Source: Bremerella sp. JC817 (GTDB taxonomy: Bacteria > Planctomycetota > Planctomycetia > Pirellulales > Pirellulaceae). From it: a DNA stretch of 64,000 nt. The stretch covers positions 1-64,000 of the forward strand of contig NZ_JBFEFG010000268.1 in NCBI RefSeq assembly GCF_040718835.1, written 5' to 3'. The translations under genes were made by a program, and so were the position numbers. Shown here piece by piece: positions 16,546 through 25,353 of the stretch. Below the pieces are notes generated by a model, which ran no database searches, was not told where the DNA came from, and worked only from the letters and a program-made list of their open reading frames with translations. Within the stretch, counting starts at the first letter, position 1. Each line of letters opens with the position of its first letter.

Positions 16546-17610
16546 TTATTCATGTGTTTTTGAATAACTCGGTATCCAGAATTCGCCCGAGTAGGGAAAT
16601 GGTTTACCAAGTGGCCAAAAGACGAATTCACCATTCGGTCCACGTAGCCAACTACAAAACCCGTCTGGAGGACGATAAACATTTTCAAGTGGCAGGTTTG
16701 TGTAGTGAGCTAGAATGCTTACGTATTCTTCAAGATTCCAGTCATCGAGAGGAAAACCGTCGACTGTCGAATGCCATTGAATCGCCGTGTATAGATTTGT
16801 CCCATCAAGTGTAAAGAGATTCGCTTGGGACTCCTGGCCAAGTAGTTTCGCCTCGTAGACCGTCTTCGCTACTAGCTCGTCAAATTGGCGGGGGTGAAGC
16901 GATATCTTTGAAAGGCATTTGGTGCGACTCTGAAATAGTTTGGCATGCACGCCGTTTTCCAAAAAATCTGCGATAAAGCCAATGGAACCAGCGCGAATTG
17001 CGATTACTCCGTACTTGATTTCATCCTTGAGATCGAATTGACACTCCAGATCGTCGGGAGTTTGGACCTGAAAAACCCAAACTGAACCTGGGCAATAGTC
17101 GGGACAGTAACCACAGGCTGCAGAAAGTTGTAGCCAGTGATGAAGTATCTGATACCTTCGTATGAAGTCATCTGTGAGTATTGTACCAAGGCCGGGATTT
17201 CTCCGATCAAACGGCAGCGAAAGCTCCTTGTACATTAGCCCAAGAAGTATCTTGGCCAACCATTTGTAAATGTCAAAGTGTGATAGTCGGCGGGCAACAT
17301 TGATGCCATTCTGTACTGCTGTTCTAATTCGGCCTTCTAGCGGTGCAAACCGATCCGTGTTGCATTGAATGCAGCAGGGAATCACTAGCCTGCGGTATTG
17401 AATTGATGTGCGGTTCAGCAATACCAACTCTTGGTTCCAAAGGTTGAATTGTCTCTGCATCCAAGCTGGAATAATGTGCTCATCCGCTCGGTTTGAGGCA
17501 TTCAATTCCTTTGCACAGATGAAGCACACATCGGACCGGTATGGATGAGTAATGACAGCCCGCAAATGAGCTTCAGCATCAAACGTCATATAGTCATACC
17601 TGTACGCCAA
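16546..17610 (-). CDS. HNH-like zinc protein, possible nuclease
   Basis: This encodes 354 residues; an internal ATG (residue 8) is an alternative start. Near residues 29-82 it has CFICAKELN, then NRADEHIIPAWMQ, and IPCCIQCNTDRFAP. The order C-x2-C, EH-I-I-P, C-x2-C-N fits a treble-clef HNH module with two Cys pairs. The remaining 270 residues are unrelated to any domain I know and contain WLAKILLGLMYKELSLPFD and several Trp-rich stretches. The catalytic role is unproved. It lies alone, beside the IS5 relic and a dispersed repeat, which suggests acquisition by transfer. Accessory or defence function is inference. Confidence 0.6.
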   Translation of the reverse strand: MAYRYDYMTFDAEAHLRAVITHPYRSDVCFICAKELNASNRADEHIIPAWMQRQFNLWNQELVLLNRTSIQYRRLVIPCCIQCNTDRFAPLEGRIRTAVQNGINVARRLSHFDIYKWLAKILLGLMYKELSLPFDRRNPGLGTILTDDFIRRYQILHHWLQLSAACGYCPDYCPGSVWVFQVQTPDDLECQFDLKDEIKYGVIAIRAGSIGFIADFLENGVHAKLFQSRTKCLSKISLHPRQFDELVAKTVYEAKLLGQESQANLFTLDGTNLYTAIQWHSTVDGFPLDDWNLEEYVSILAHYTNLPLENVYRPPDGFCSWLRGPNGEFVFWPLGKPFPYSGEFWIPSYSKTHE

Positions 17611-17874
17611 AAAGTGCTATAGGATGGACACTGACAAATCAACCGTGTTCATTAGTCATGAAGGAGTATTCGTCAATGTTGGCGAAAAAGTAATCGCGCA
17701 AGATTGTGCGTTCCGCTTCTTAGTGTCGCTAGTGCGAGAAGCATCGATCTCTTGACCTAAGTTCATGAGCAGTAATGCTACTAGGCACTGTCCCGTAATT
17801 GATATGTTCTTGCCCAGGCATATCTGGCAACCTTCCCGAGTTACCGACCAAAGTGACTCAAGGAAGGAAGCCAA

Positions 17875-18696
17875 GTGTCGCGTCATGATCTCATGGATGA
17901 CCAGTGGAATGCAATCCGGGATTTCTTTCCGGCTCAGTTTTCGAGGCGGTCAGGCAGGCCGTGGGCCGACCATCGGCGTATTGTGAATGCGATTCAGTGG
18001 ATCTTGCACACGGGCCGTCCGTGGCGAAGCTTGCCGGCGAATTTCGGCAGTTGGCAGACCGCCTACAATCGTTTCCGACGCTGGCTCAACAACGATTTGT
18101 GGGACGAAGTTTACGCGGTATTGCTACATCAGGCGGATGCCTGCGGGAATGTCGTTCGCTCGCTGTGGTGCGTTGACGCAGCGGGGATTCGAGCTCATCG
18201 CTGAGCGTCCGGCATGTTACCGCAAAGCGCGGAGAACGACGAAATGAACGTACTAGGAAGGTCTCGCGGCGGATACGCGACAAAGCTTTACGTGCTCACC
18301 GATGCCAACGGCCTGCTGCTGTCGTGCACTGCCTCACCTGGCCAATGACACGCGTCCCAGGAACTCCAGCGACTGTTGGCCAACAGCCTGTTTCCCGTGG
18401 ACTGGATCGGTCATCGACCACAAGCTATAGCTGGCGACAAGGGCTATGGCTCCGCTGAAATCCGCGAGCACAGTGCACGAAAGCGAATCCAGGCCGCGAT
18501 TCCAAGCAAGAGCAACGAAACCCCGGGGGAGGACTTCAATCTCAAAGCCTAGCGACGAAGAAACATCGCGGAGTTGGCCATCGGTTGGCTCAAAGAATCT
18601 CGCCCTGTCTTCGTTCGGTACAACAAACTAACCTCGTCCTACCAACTAGCCTTCGTCCAGCTTCCTGTCATGCGGCGACAGTTGCGGTATGTTTAA
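17875..18696 (+). pseudogene. IS5-family transposase relic
   Basis: The first 109 codons are intact: MSRHDLMDDQWNAIRDFFP, RRIVNAIQWILHTGRPWRSL and WQTAYNRFRRWLNNDLWDEV, the N-terminal DUF4096/IS5 transposase pattern. It then breaks at about 18195. Pieces continue as GGYATKLYVLTDANGLLLSC, a TGA, AIAGDKGYGSAEIREH with the second DDE Asp, a TAG, ELAIGWLKESRPVFVRYNK and a final stop at 18694. At least one frameshift and two in-frame stops make it inactive. A likely left end, GGCACTGTCCCGTAATTG, lies at 17784-17801. No matching right inverted repeat is visible after the gene. Confidence 0.8.
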
Positions 18697-18712
18697 GGGA
18701 CGGGGTCTGGGT

Positions 18713-18730
18713 ATTGCCAGTGCCACCCAG
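18713..18730. repeat. Dispersed palindromic repeat, part B only (copy 4)
   Basis: ATTGCCAGTGCCACCCAG is the part-B block without a preceding part A, directly behind the transposase relic. It may mark the point where the right end of the insertion element was lost. Confidence 0.6.
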
Positions 18731-18794
18731 CCGTGACGGTAGGGCTGATTTCGTCGACATAAGCTGTTTGTTGCTTGAGAATTGTTTGGTCGCC

Positions 18795-19319
18795 ATGGGA
18801 AGATTGCATTTTCTTCGCCGATTCAGAATTCTAACGCTGCTGGCTCTCATGGCTGTGTTGTCTGAAGTATGTGCGGTCTCATCATACTATGTCCGTCTAC
18901 CTAGCGAATATCCACAAGTCCGTATTTCGAAAATGATCACTCATAGGAATGGGCATGAACAAGTCGGAATCAGCTTGTTTGTGTACTTTGAGCCAGATAA
19001 CGCTGTAGAGCACTATACTGACACCCTGCCGCTGGGAACGCTTAATTACGCTTACGAGAACTCGTTAGCTCGTCCCTATCAGTTTCACGAAGAACTACTC
19101 GGAACTCCAAAGGAACATACCGTCCAAGAGATTCCTCCTGTTTTTGAAGCGCGGTACAAGGAGTTATTGGCACGAATCTCCCAAGAGTGTGATATCAGCA
19201 AGCAGCCTTCGGGATGGCGACAAACTGTCTTGCTAGGGAACGACTATCCAGCCTTTTCTGAGTTCCAAAGAGATTACGAAGCGCAATTCACGCTACGAGA
19301 GACGGCAACTCGACCATAA
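18795..19319 (+). CDS. Small exported or membrane-anchored protein, unknown
   Basis: The start is placed at ATG 18795, because the frame upstream runs through the IS relic and repeat. The product is 174 residues with an N-terminal basic-hydrophobic signal (LHFLRRFRILTLLALMAVLS, cleavage perhaps after CAV). The rest is soluble: VYFEPDNAVEHYTDTLPLG, YQFHEELLGTPKEHTVQEI. No family is recognised. Confidence 0.55.
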   Translation: MGRLHFLRRFRILTLLALMAVLSEVCAVSSYYVRLPSEYPQVRISKMITHRNGHEQVGISLFVYFEPDNAVEHYTDTLPLGTLNYAYENSLARPYQFHEELLGTPKEHTVQEIPPVFEARYKELLARISQECDISKQPSGWRQTVLLGNDYPAFSEFQRDYEAQFTLRETATRP

Positions 19320-19777
19320 GAAGCAGTTTTCGACAAAACGATAATACCAGACACAGAACCCTCTCTTTGACCAACTCAATACTCACAGGAAAGCAGCTAT
19401 CCGCAGGGGCCACTTGAAGTTAGTAACGATTCTATAAGAGCTATCTCGCTCAAGCGATTTGCGTAGCGGCTGGCAGTTTTTAGGTTGGGCAGGCCGCACC
19501 TTGGTCGCAGCGGCTCTGTTTGGTTGCAATTCGGTGGGATTCATCGATCTTCAGGCGGATGGAATCGCCACCGGTCTTAGGGGATGTCGGTTTCATTCTC
19601 CATATTTCCATCAAACAGGCCCCTGGGTCCCGCGTTCTTTAGCCCGGTGAGGAATTGCGAGGGATTCATTGCAAATTTACCTTTGCCAAAAAGGTTTAGT
19701 GTGGGGAGATTACTTGCCATACTGTAAGAGTCGTACGGCGGGCACGTTTAGAACGTACTTCTCGGAAGTTGATTGTG
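19320..19777. other. Intergenic region, no gene recognised
   Basis: About 460 bases with no supported coding frame. The end carries GGAAGTTGATTGTG just ahead of the next gene's start, which gives its ribosome-binding site. Otherwise nothing is seen. Confidence 0.5.
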
Positions 19778-22621
19778 ATGCGAACGATTGTTGTTCTGTT
19801 GGTCTTGCTGATTTTGCCAGGGAGAGTGACCTGGGGAGATGACGCGGGGCGCCAGCGCTGGGCAATCATTGCGACGAGCGAGATTGCTGAGATAGGGCTT
19901 GTCGAACTGCTAACGGCCCAGCTTTCCCGTCGCGAAGCGATTCAACTTGTCGAACGCGAAGACTTGTCGCTGGCGACGCGCGAGCTGGAACTCTCGGCGC
20001 TGCTGAGTCCTGAAAATGTCTTGAAGCGGCTACAGCTAGGCAAGACGCTTAGAACGAATGCCATGCTACTTCTTTCAATGGAAAGCGAAGACGCACGCCA
20101 GATCGTGCGTGCGGTTGTATGCGATGCGGATCTCGGGGTTCGACTTTGGCAGGCACGTTTCGTCTACAACGGCCAGGCAGATATCGAAAGTCTGGCCGCT
20201 CAGTGCGTTCGTTCAGTGGACGAAGTGCGGCAGCAATTTCCCGAGGGCGTCGAGCACATCATTGCGATTCCTCCCTTTCTATCGGAAGACTTTGGCATTC
20301 GATTCCAATATCTACAGACCCGCTGCCAAGACCTGGTGACCAGTTCTTTGATGGCGCGGCCTGGGGTGGCGTTGCTGGAGATCGACGAAGCGCATGCGCT
20401 GCTGCGTGAGCACGAATTGACGTTCGGGGAGGGTATCACGCGTCCAATCGCGACCTTCGTGCAGGCTCGTTTTCAGGTGACCTCGTCGAATGCGATGCAG
20501 CATTCGATCAAGCTGAATATCGACCTGACGCATGGCGAACAGCCGGGTAGATCGCTTGAGAAGACGGTTTCCTTGGAGGCCTTGGACGCCTGGCTGCTAA
20601 CCGAATTTAGTGAACATGTGCTGCGTGAGGTGGCGAACCGGCCGGCCAGGCTGTCGGCAGAGATGCAGAAAGAGATTTTAAGTCGTCATGCGCGTCGATT
20701 CGCCGAACTGGGAGACTGGCAGCATTCAGTCGCCCTGCGCGAGGCGGCTTTGGTTTTAGATCCGAATGACGCGCTGCTGAGGGCGCTTGCCATCTGCGAA
20801 TATCAGTATCGAAATCAGCCAGATCCAGATCGGATCTGGCTGTTGTCGCAGAACTTTCGAAAGCGATCGCTCAGCGAACGAGAAAACGAATATCGGCACG
20901 CTGCGAATGACATGCGTGTTGGTTTTCAGCACCTGGCCTACCTGATTCGGAATCGGCTAATCGGTCGCATCGATGCGATCGGCATGCTCGGGAAGCATGC
21001 ATATTTTGATACGTCAGCCGTGCGGGCGGCAACGCATAACGATCCGCAACAGGTTGAACTGTTGCAGCCTGCCTGCGCGGCGCAACGAGAGTTTCTGCGT
21101 GACGTTTATCCCTTGATCGGCGAATTGCCCGACGAACGTCTCTTGCCGACGCACTTAAGCGATCCGTTCTATGGCGGTCGTTACGAGTTGACCAATCTTG
21201 TGACAAAGGACGTGGCGTTCAACCACTACGACGCGGCGTCGCTGGCCAGCCTGCGAGAGACACTCTTGCGGCTTCTGCCAGCAAATGATCCGACCACGGA
21301 CAACATGCTGGGGCTATTCTCCAGCACGCTGGTCCCCCAGCCAGGTTCCGCGGAACATGATGCTTGGGCCAGGTTGATTGCCGACTTATGGCAATCGGAT
21401 CGCGAACTGGCACGCCTTTACGGCCACTTCGCCTATGCGGTTGATAAGAATCGACGTGAGCGTTCCCGAGGCGAGCTTGAATCGATGCTGGCAGAAGTTG
21501 CACGCCTTGACCGAACCAGTGAACCGATTCAGCGCGTGATCAATCTGCAACTGGTGCGTCCCCCGAAGCAATCGCCGCGTGCACTGACGGCACCCCCACC
21601 TCGCGGAAACTTCGGTCCGACAGGAAGAATGGAGTTCGAGCCGATCGCTTTGGTAGTATCCGGCGAAGAAGGGGAGACACCTCCGCTTTTGACAGGCATG
21701 CTCCGCTGCGGCACCAAAGATGTTTATTGGTCGGACGAACGCTTTTTCGTCATGGACGAGCCAGGCATCCTGAGGGAACGGAAGTTGACCGACGCCACCG
21801 CCGATCATCCCTTGTACTGGGAGGTCGCTTGGGACGGCGCATGCATCTGGCTGCATGTCCACGGGGAAGGCATTCTTGTTCTCCGCTCCGATGGAACGCG
21901 GCTGGCATCGTTCGAGGGAATGCTCCCTGACTATTCCAAGGGACATAAGATCGTGGGGCTCTCGCCGCGTCGCGCGTTGATGGTGGGAAGTTTCGGCGAA
22001 ACAGAAAGAGCGTGGTGTGGCATTCTTGAAGTCGCTGAGGATGGAACGCCTGCGGTCAATATCCTTCTAGAAGCCAAGACGGTTGCCGAGGGGCGTTCCC
22101 GCGAAGAAGCCTCGGCGGATATAACCACGGCGTTCCGCGTCGATGGTTTGTCACGTGTTCAACGAGCGGACGGAAAAGGACTGGTTGTCGTCGAGCGGCA
22201 CGGATTGACGCCGCTGTGCATCGACCTCCAAACTTTGAAGGTTACAGCGCCAGATATCGTCGCTGGACGAGAGGGACTTTCAACGCAGACCGATTTGGGA
22301 TTCACGGGGAAACGTTTCCTGCACGACGGCACGCCATTGTGGGTGCTCTCGGGGATGGCGAATTTGCCCAATTCTAAAGAGATAACGTTCCATGATGGCT
22401 GGCTCTATCGCCCCGGCTACGTGTGGATGCGTCAGCACCTGGCAACCCACAAGTTGGAACGCCTGCAATCAAAACCACTGAGTCAAGATTACTGGCACCT
22501 GCGAGTTGGTTCGTCCGCACACTATGGGTTGGTTGCCTATGACCCGTACCATGAAAGTCAGCCACTTTCCAAGGTCACCATTCTTGACGAGGAAGTTGTT
22601 CCCGTGAAAACCAATCCATAG
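19778..22621 (+). CDS. Large exported protein with CsgG/TolB-like N-terminal domain
   Basis: The start is ATG 19778 (MRTIVVLLVLLILPGRVTWG, a clear signal peptide), though GTG 19775 is possible. The 947-residue product begins with a CsgG-like layout: RWAIIATSEIAEIGLVELL, LSRREAIQLVEREDLSLATR, and VLKRLQLGKTLRTNAMLLLS. These are the phrases by which such domains seek the worst-case lipoprotein partner and its aged paralogues. A second similar unit follows near residues 155-290. A TPR-like helical part (ALREAALVLDPNDALLRALA) leads into a beta-rich C-terminal half that may be a propeller. It is probably periplasmic. The function is unknown; planctomycetes have several such proteins. Confidence 0.65.
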   Translation: MRTIVVLLVLLILPGRVTWGDDAGRQRWAIIATSEIAEIGLVELLTAQLSRREAIQLVEREDLSLATRELELSALLSPENVLKRLQLGKTLRTNAMLLLSMESEDARQIVRAVVCDADLGVRLWQARFVYNGQADIESLAAQCVRSVDEVRQQFPEGVEHIIAIPPFLSEDFGIRFQYLQTRCQDLVTSSLMARPGVALLEIDEAHALLREHELTFGEGITRPIATFVQARFQVTSSNAMQHSIKLNIDLTHGEQPGRSLEKTVSLEALDAWLLTEFSEHVLREVANRPARLSAEMQKEILSRHARRFAELGDWQHSVALREAALVLDPNDALLRALAICEYQYRNQPDPDRIWLLSQNFRKRSLSERENEYRHAANDMRVGFQHLAYLIRNRLIGRIDAIGMLGKHAYFDTSAVRAATHNDPQQVELLQPACAAQREFLRDVYPLIGELPDERLLPTHLSDPFYGGRYELTNLVTKDVAFNHYDAASLASLRETLLRLLPANDPTTDNMLGLFSSTLVPQPGSAEHDAWARLIADLWQSDRELARLYGHFAYAVDKNRRERSRGELESMLAEVARLDRTSEPIQRVINLQLVRPPKQSPRALTAPPPRGNFGPTGRMEFEPIALVVSGEEGETPPLLTGMLRCGTKDVYWSDERFFVMDEPGILRERKLTDATADHPLYWEVAWDGACIWLHVHGEGILVLRSDGTRLASFEGMLPDYSKGHKIVGLSPRRALMVGSFGETERAWCGILEVAEDGTPAVNILLEAKTVAEGRSREEASADITTAFRVDGLSRVQRADGKGLVVVERHGLTPLCIDLQTLKVTAPDIVAGREGLSTQTDLGFTGKRFLHDGTPLWVLSGMANLPNSKEITFHDGWLYRPGYVWMRQHLATHKLERLQSKPLSQDYWHLRVGSSAHYGLVAYDPYHESQPLSKVTILDEEVVPVKTNP

Positions 22622-22740
22622 CAACAATTTCGCATGCGACAGACGGAAGCGCTTCCTACCAACCGCTGACTTTTCGAGGGTAGCTGGACAAGACTGGGCT
22701 CTAGCCGGTCGGTGTTCTCGACAACGATATCTGGCTTTGG

Positions 22741-22783
22741 CAAAAAATGCACAGCGTCTGTTTCGGTATTAACGCTGTGCACT
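22741..22783 (-). terminator. Rho-independent terminator, minus strand
   Basis: Ten-base arms TGCACAGCGT (22748-22757) and ACGCTGTGCA (22772-22781) are perfectly complementary around a 14-base loop. On the minus strand the hairpin is followed by TTTTTTG. It ends the transcript of the lectin-fold gene whose stop is at 22987, leaving a 3' untranslated part of about 200 bases. Confidence 0.85.
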
Positions 22784-22986
22784 AAGGCGATCAATTAAGA
22801 GTTCCGGGGCGATTGATGATTGGCAAATCTTCGAGTGCCCGGTCGTCATCGGAGAGCCTGTTTCGATTTACGCTTGATTTGGGCGTACATCAAGGAGGCC
22901 ACCGAGGTGTACTTGAGCTACTCCACTGTGGCGAGGACGCACGGGATGTCACCTGCGCCATCAAGAGGTCTTCGCACCAACTGTCA

Positions 22987-23703
22987 TCAGAAGGTGGACA
23001 CCGTAAAACCATCAAAGGCGTTCAGATCGTCAAACGATCCAATGCCAACGCGACCGGCGGCGAACGTTTTGTCGGTGACGCTCATGTGGGGCGTTGTCAT
23101 GTCATCGAAGAAAACCTCGATCAGGCCGCTGTCGATATTGCGGCGAACCATGACGGTATGCCATTGATCGTCCCATGGGGTAAGCTTTTCGTTCTTCGTG
23201 AGTGCGAGTCGCGGGGCCTCGTTGACGATCATGATTTGGCCACTGTGGGGATCAGGCTTAGCGCCCAGGTGGCAGTAATAGAAGTGCGACGCGTCTTGAT
23301 AACCGAAGAAGATGCAGCAGTCGCGATGATTGCCGGTATCTTTCGTGCTGCGAACACGAAAGCGAATCTCGCAGTTGCCCACTTCCAGGTCCTTGACCAA
23401 GGCCACGTGGCCTGGGCTGCGGGTCGGGGGCTTGTACGCGCTGCCACGCTCGGTGATCTCGATGACACCGCCAGCGTCTTCGGAAGCCTTCCAGGTCCAA
23501 GTTTTGGGATCGAGGAATTCCCAGTGCTCGAGATCGTCGATCGACTGGACTGGCTGCGCCTCCTTCCCGTCAAAATCGTCCGCGAACACAACCTTTTCCT
23601 GGGGACCATCGGCGCTATGGGCATCGGCGGTCGCCAGAAAGAACATCGAAGCCACCAGGGCAGATTTCAGAAATAGTGGGGCGAGATACGTGGTATTTGT
23701 CAC
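22987..23703 (-). CDS. Exported lectin-fold (DUF1080-like) protein
   Basis: The start is set at GTG 23703, with GGAG seven bases upstream; the 55 codons before it do not look coding. The product is 238 residues with a signal peptide (FLKSALVASMFFLATADAHS). The mature domain has VVFADDFDGKEA, WEFLDPKTWTWKASEDAGGV, NCEIRFRVRSTKDTGNHRDC, FFGYQDASHFYYCHLG and WHTVMVRRNIDSGLIEVFFD. This is the usual run of strands in concanavalin-like, DUF1080 (3-keto-disaccharide hydrolase) proteins of planctomycetes. It probably binds or acts on extracellular glycans. The gene is single and has its own terminator. Confidence 0.75.
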   Translation of the reverse strand: MTNTTYLAPLFLKSALVASMFFLATADAHSADGPQEKVVFADDFDGKEAQPVQSIDDLEHWEFLDPKTWTWKASEDAGGVIEITERGSAYKPPTRSPGHVALVKDLEVGNCEIRFRVRSTKDTGNHRDCCIFFGYQDASHFYYCHLGAKPDPHSGQIMIVNEAPRLALTKNEKLTPWDDQWHTVMVRRNIDSGLIEVFFDDMTTPHMSVTDKTFAAGRVGIGSFDDLNAFDGFTVSTF

Positions 23704-24601
23704 AGGACTCCAATCTCCTCGATCAAAACGACAATTGCGAGATAGATCAATCGATCCAAATCGCAGGGGGTGTGGCCTCACTGCATTGTGACTTCTGGGA
23801 GCCGCAACTGCAATTTGTTCCCACAAGGTTCTTCGCAGGCCGGCTCGATGCGAATAACTCGATACCACCGGTTATGCCAAGCCCAGCTAAACAGCGAACG
23901 TCGAAAACCGAATTCGTAGCGGGCGGGGCCGGCGTTCACCTTAGTTCGGTTCCACATCTGGTTCAGGTGGCCCCGAATCGTCGTCAGGGGGTGAATCGCA
24001 ATCGGAAGACAACACGGCTTCCATTGCCAGGCTGAAGGGTAAAATCTCGCTGATATGGTGGAGGCCACGTGGAAGAGAGTCTCGCCCAGGTATGGGGCCA
24101 CCGTTGGAAGTGCATGCCATCCGATTGTTGCCACTGATGAGGTTCGAACACCTCGAAGTCGACGAACGAACATTACTACCGGCCAGATAATTCCTGGCGG
24201 CGACTTGGTTTGCGGCAGCGCGTCGAATGTCCGTCTATGGATCGGCCCTTCCTGGGTTGAGATAATTGGCCTGCCGACCGGTCCGAAGCGACATGATGAC
24301 CGGCGAAACGTTCAGAGAGATACTGGTTGGCCTAGAATCTTTTGAGCGCCAGGCAACCCTCTGCGCGAAGAATCCTGGGATAGCGAAGTTCGCGGAACAG
24401 GGCAGCGAGAGGTGCCACAGAAGCGAAAGGGAAGGAGATCGTGTGCATTACGAACACCGCTTCTCAACCTCGCACCCGCTTCTCACTGGTCATTGGCCAA
24501 TGGCACGCGTAAGATACGAAGTCAACGTTCGTTTTGGGCTAATTAACCCTGTCGGAAATCTGTAGAACGATTCGGGGAACAGTACGTAGGTAGTGACTCC
24601 A
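23704..24601. other. Long stretch without a supported gene
   Basis: About 900 bases. A 131-codon minus-strand frame (23778-24173) and a plus-strand frame (24293-24565) show no recognisable domain, and the latter runs through a copy of the dispersed repeat. Both are likely chance or decayed frames. Confidence 0.45.
24484..24506. repeat. Dispersed palindromic repeat, part A (copy 5)
   Basis: A variant of the 23-base block, in which CACTGGTCATTGGCCAATGG is followed by CAC. Part B is not seen nearby. Confidence 0.65.
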
Positions 24602-25189
24602 ATGAAACCTGCACTGTCAGTTTCTCAATTGATCGATGAAACTCGGCCAAGCGTCGAACAGTCCTGGGCATTAGAGCTGACATTTGCTGAAAGTCAGATA
24701 TTGGCCGGATTGCGACAACTTGAAATCTACACGTCGACGCCGGTTGCGGCCTGGCTCGAGGGGGTGTTTCGCGAGGATGAATATCTGCAACTTGCCGATT
24801 CGGATATATTTGTGAACGCAATTGATTGCGCTGAGTATATCGATGTAGCAATGCCACTTATCCAACCCAAATCGTTGACAACTGGTTGGACCGCATTTCG
24901 CCGGATCCAGGGTCGTATCTATAGAAACCCACATGGCGGAAGAGAACTTGCCGCGAAGGCATTTGTCCTGTTTGTTTCCGCTATTGCCTTGCGCAGCGAA
25001 GCGGACGGTTTACTAGCGGGGATTTCGGCCACAGCAATTCAAGCTGACGATAAGCGTATTTCGAATTCATTCTATCTTCGCGCCAAACGCCAAATTGAAA
25101 TGTGGGACTTGCCAATCGATCTAAATGGATCGCCAGCAAAAGTCCTGTCTTCGCTAGATACGATATTGCAGTCAACTCGATGGGGATAA
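24602..25189 (+). CDS. Hypothetical soluble protein (195 aa)
   Basis: The frame can start at GTG 24593, but ATG 24602 is preferred. The product is mostly helical: LIDETRPSVEQSWALELTF, SQILAGLRQLEIYTSTPVAA, ELAAKAFVLFVSAIALRSEA. There is no signal peptide, membrane segment or known motif. It ends 164 bases before the convergent FAAL stop. Codon use looks normal. A link to the biosynthetic locus is not supported by anything except proximity. Confidence 0.5.
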   Translation: MKPALSVSQLIDETRPSVEQSWALELTFAESQILAGLRQLEIYTSTPVAAWLEGVFREDEYLQLADSDIFVNAIDCAEYIDVAMPLIQPKSLTTGWTAFRRIQGRIYRNPHGGRELAAKAFVLFVSAIALRSEADGLLAGISATAIQADDKRISNSFYLRAKRQIEMWDLPIDLNGSPAKVLSSLDTILQSTRWG

Positions 25190-25353
25190 ACCTACCGCCC
25201 AGTACAATTCAGTTGCGAATAGGAACGAAACTTCCGCCCAGATGACTGTCTTTGGTTCTGGCGGTGGTTACCTAGATCCAATAGACCGTGAAACAGATCG
25301 CAACGTGGTGCCGCCTCAAGGAATTCCCGTGAAGGCTCCTTTTCTCAAAGTCA

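Noticed and set aside
19459..19650. A 63-codon frame with a hydrophobic start as a lipoprotein (LFGCNS).
   Set aside because: The sequence after the Cys is short and unlike a protein, and there is no ribosome-binding site.
22813..23676. A 287-codon plus-strand frame opposite the lectin-fold gene.
   Set aside because: It is antisense to a gene with a signal peptide, ribosome-binding site, recognisable domain and terminator. It is a shadow frame.
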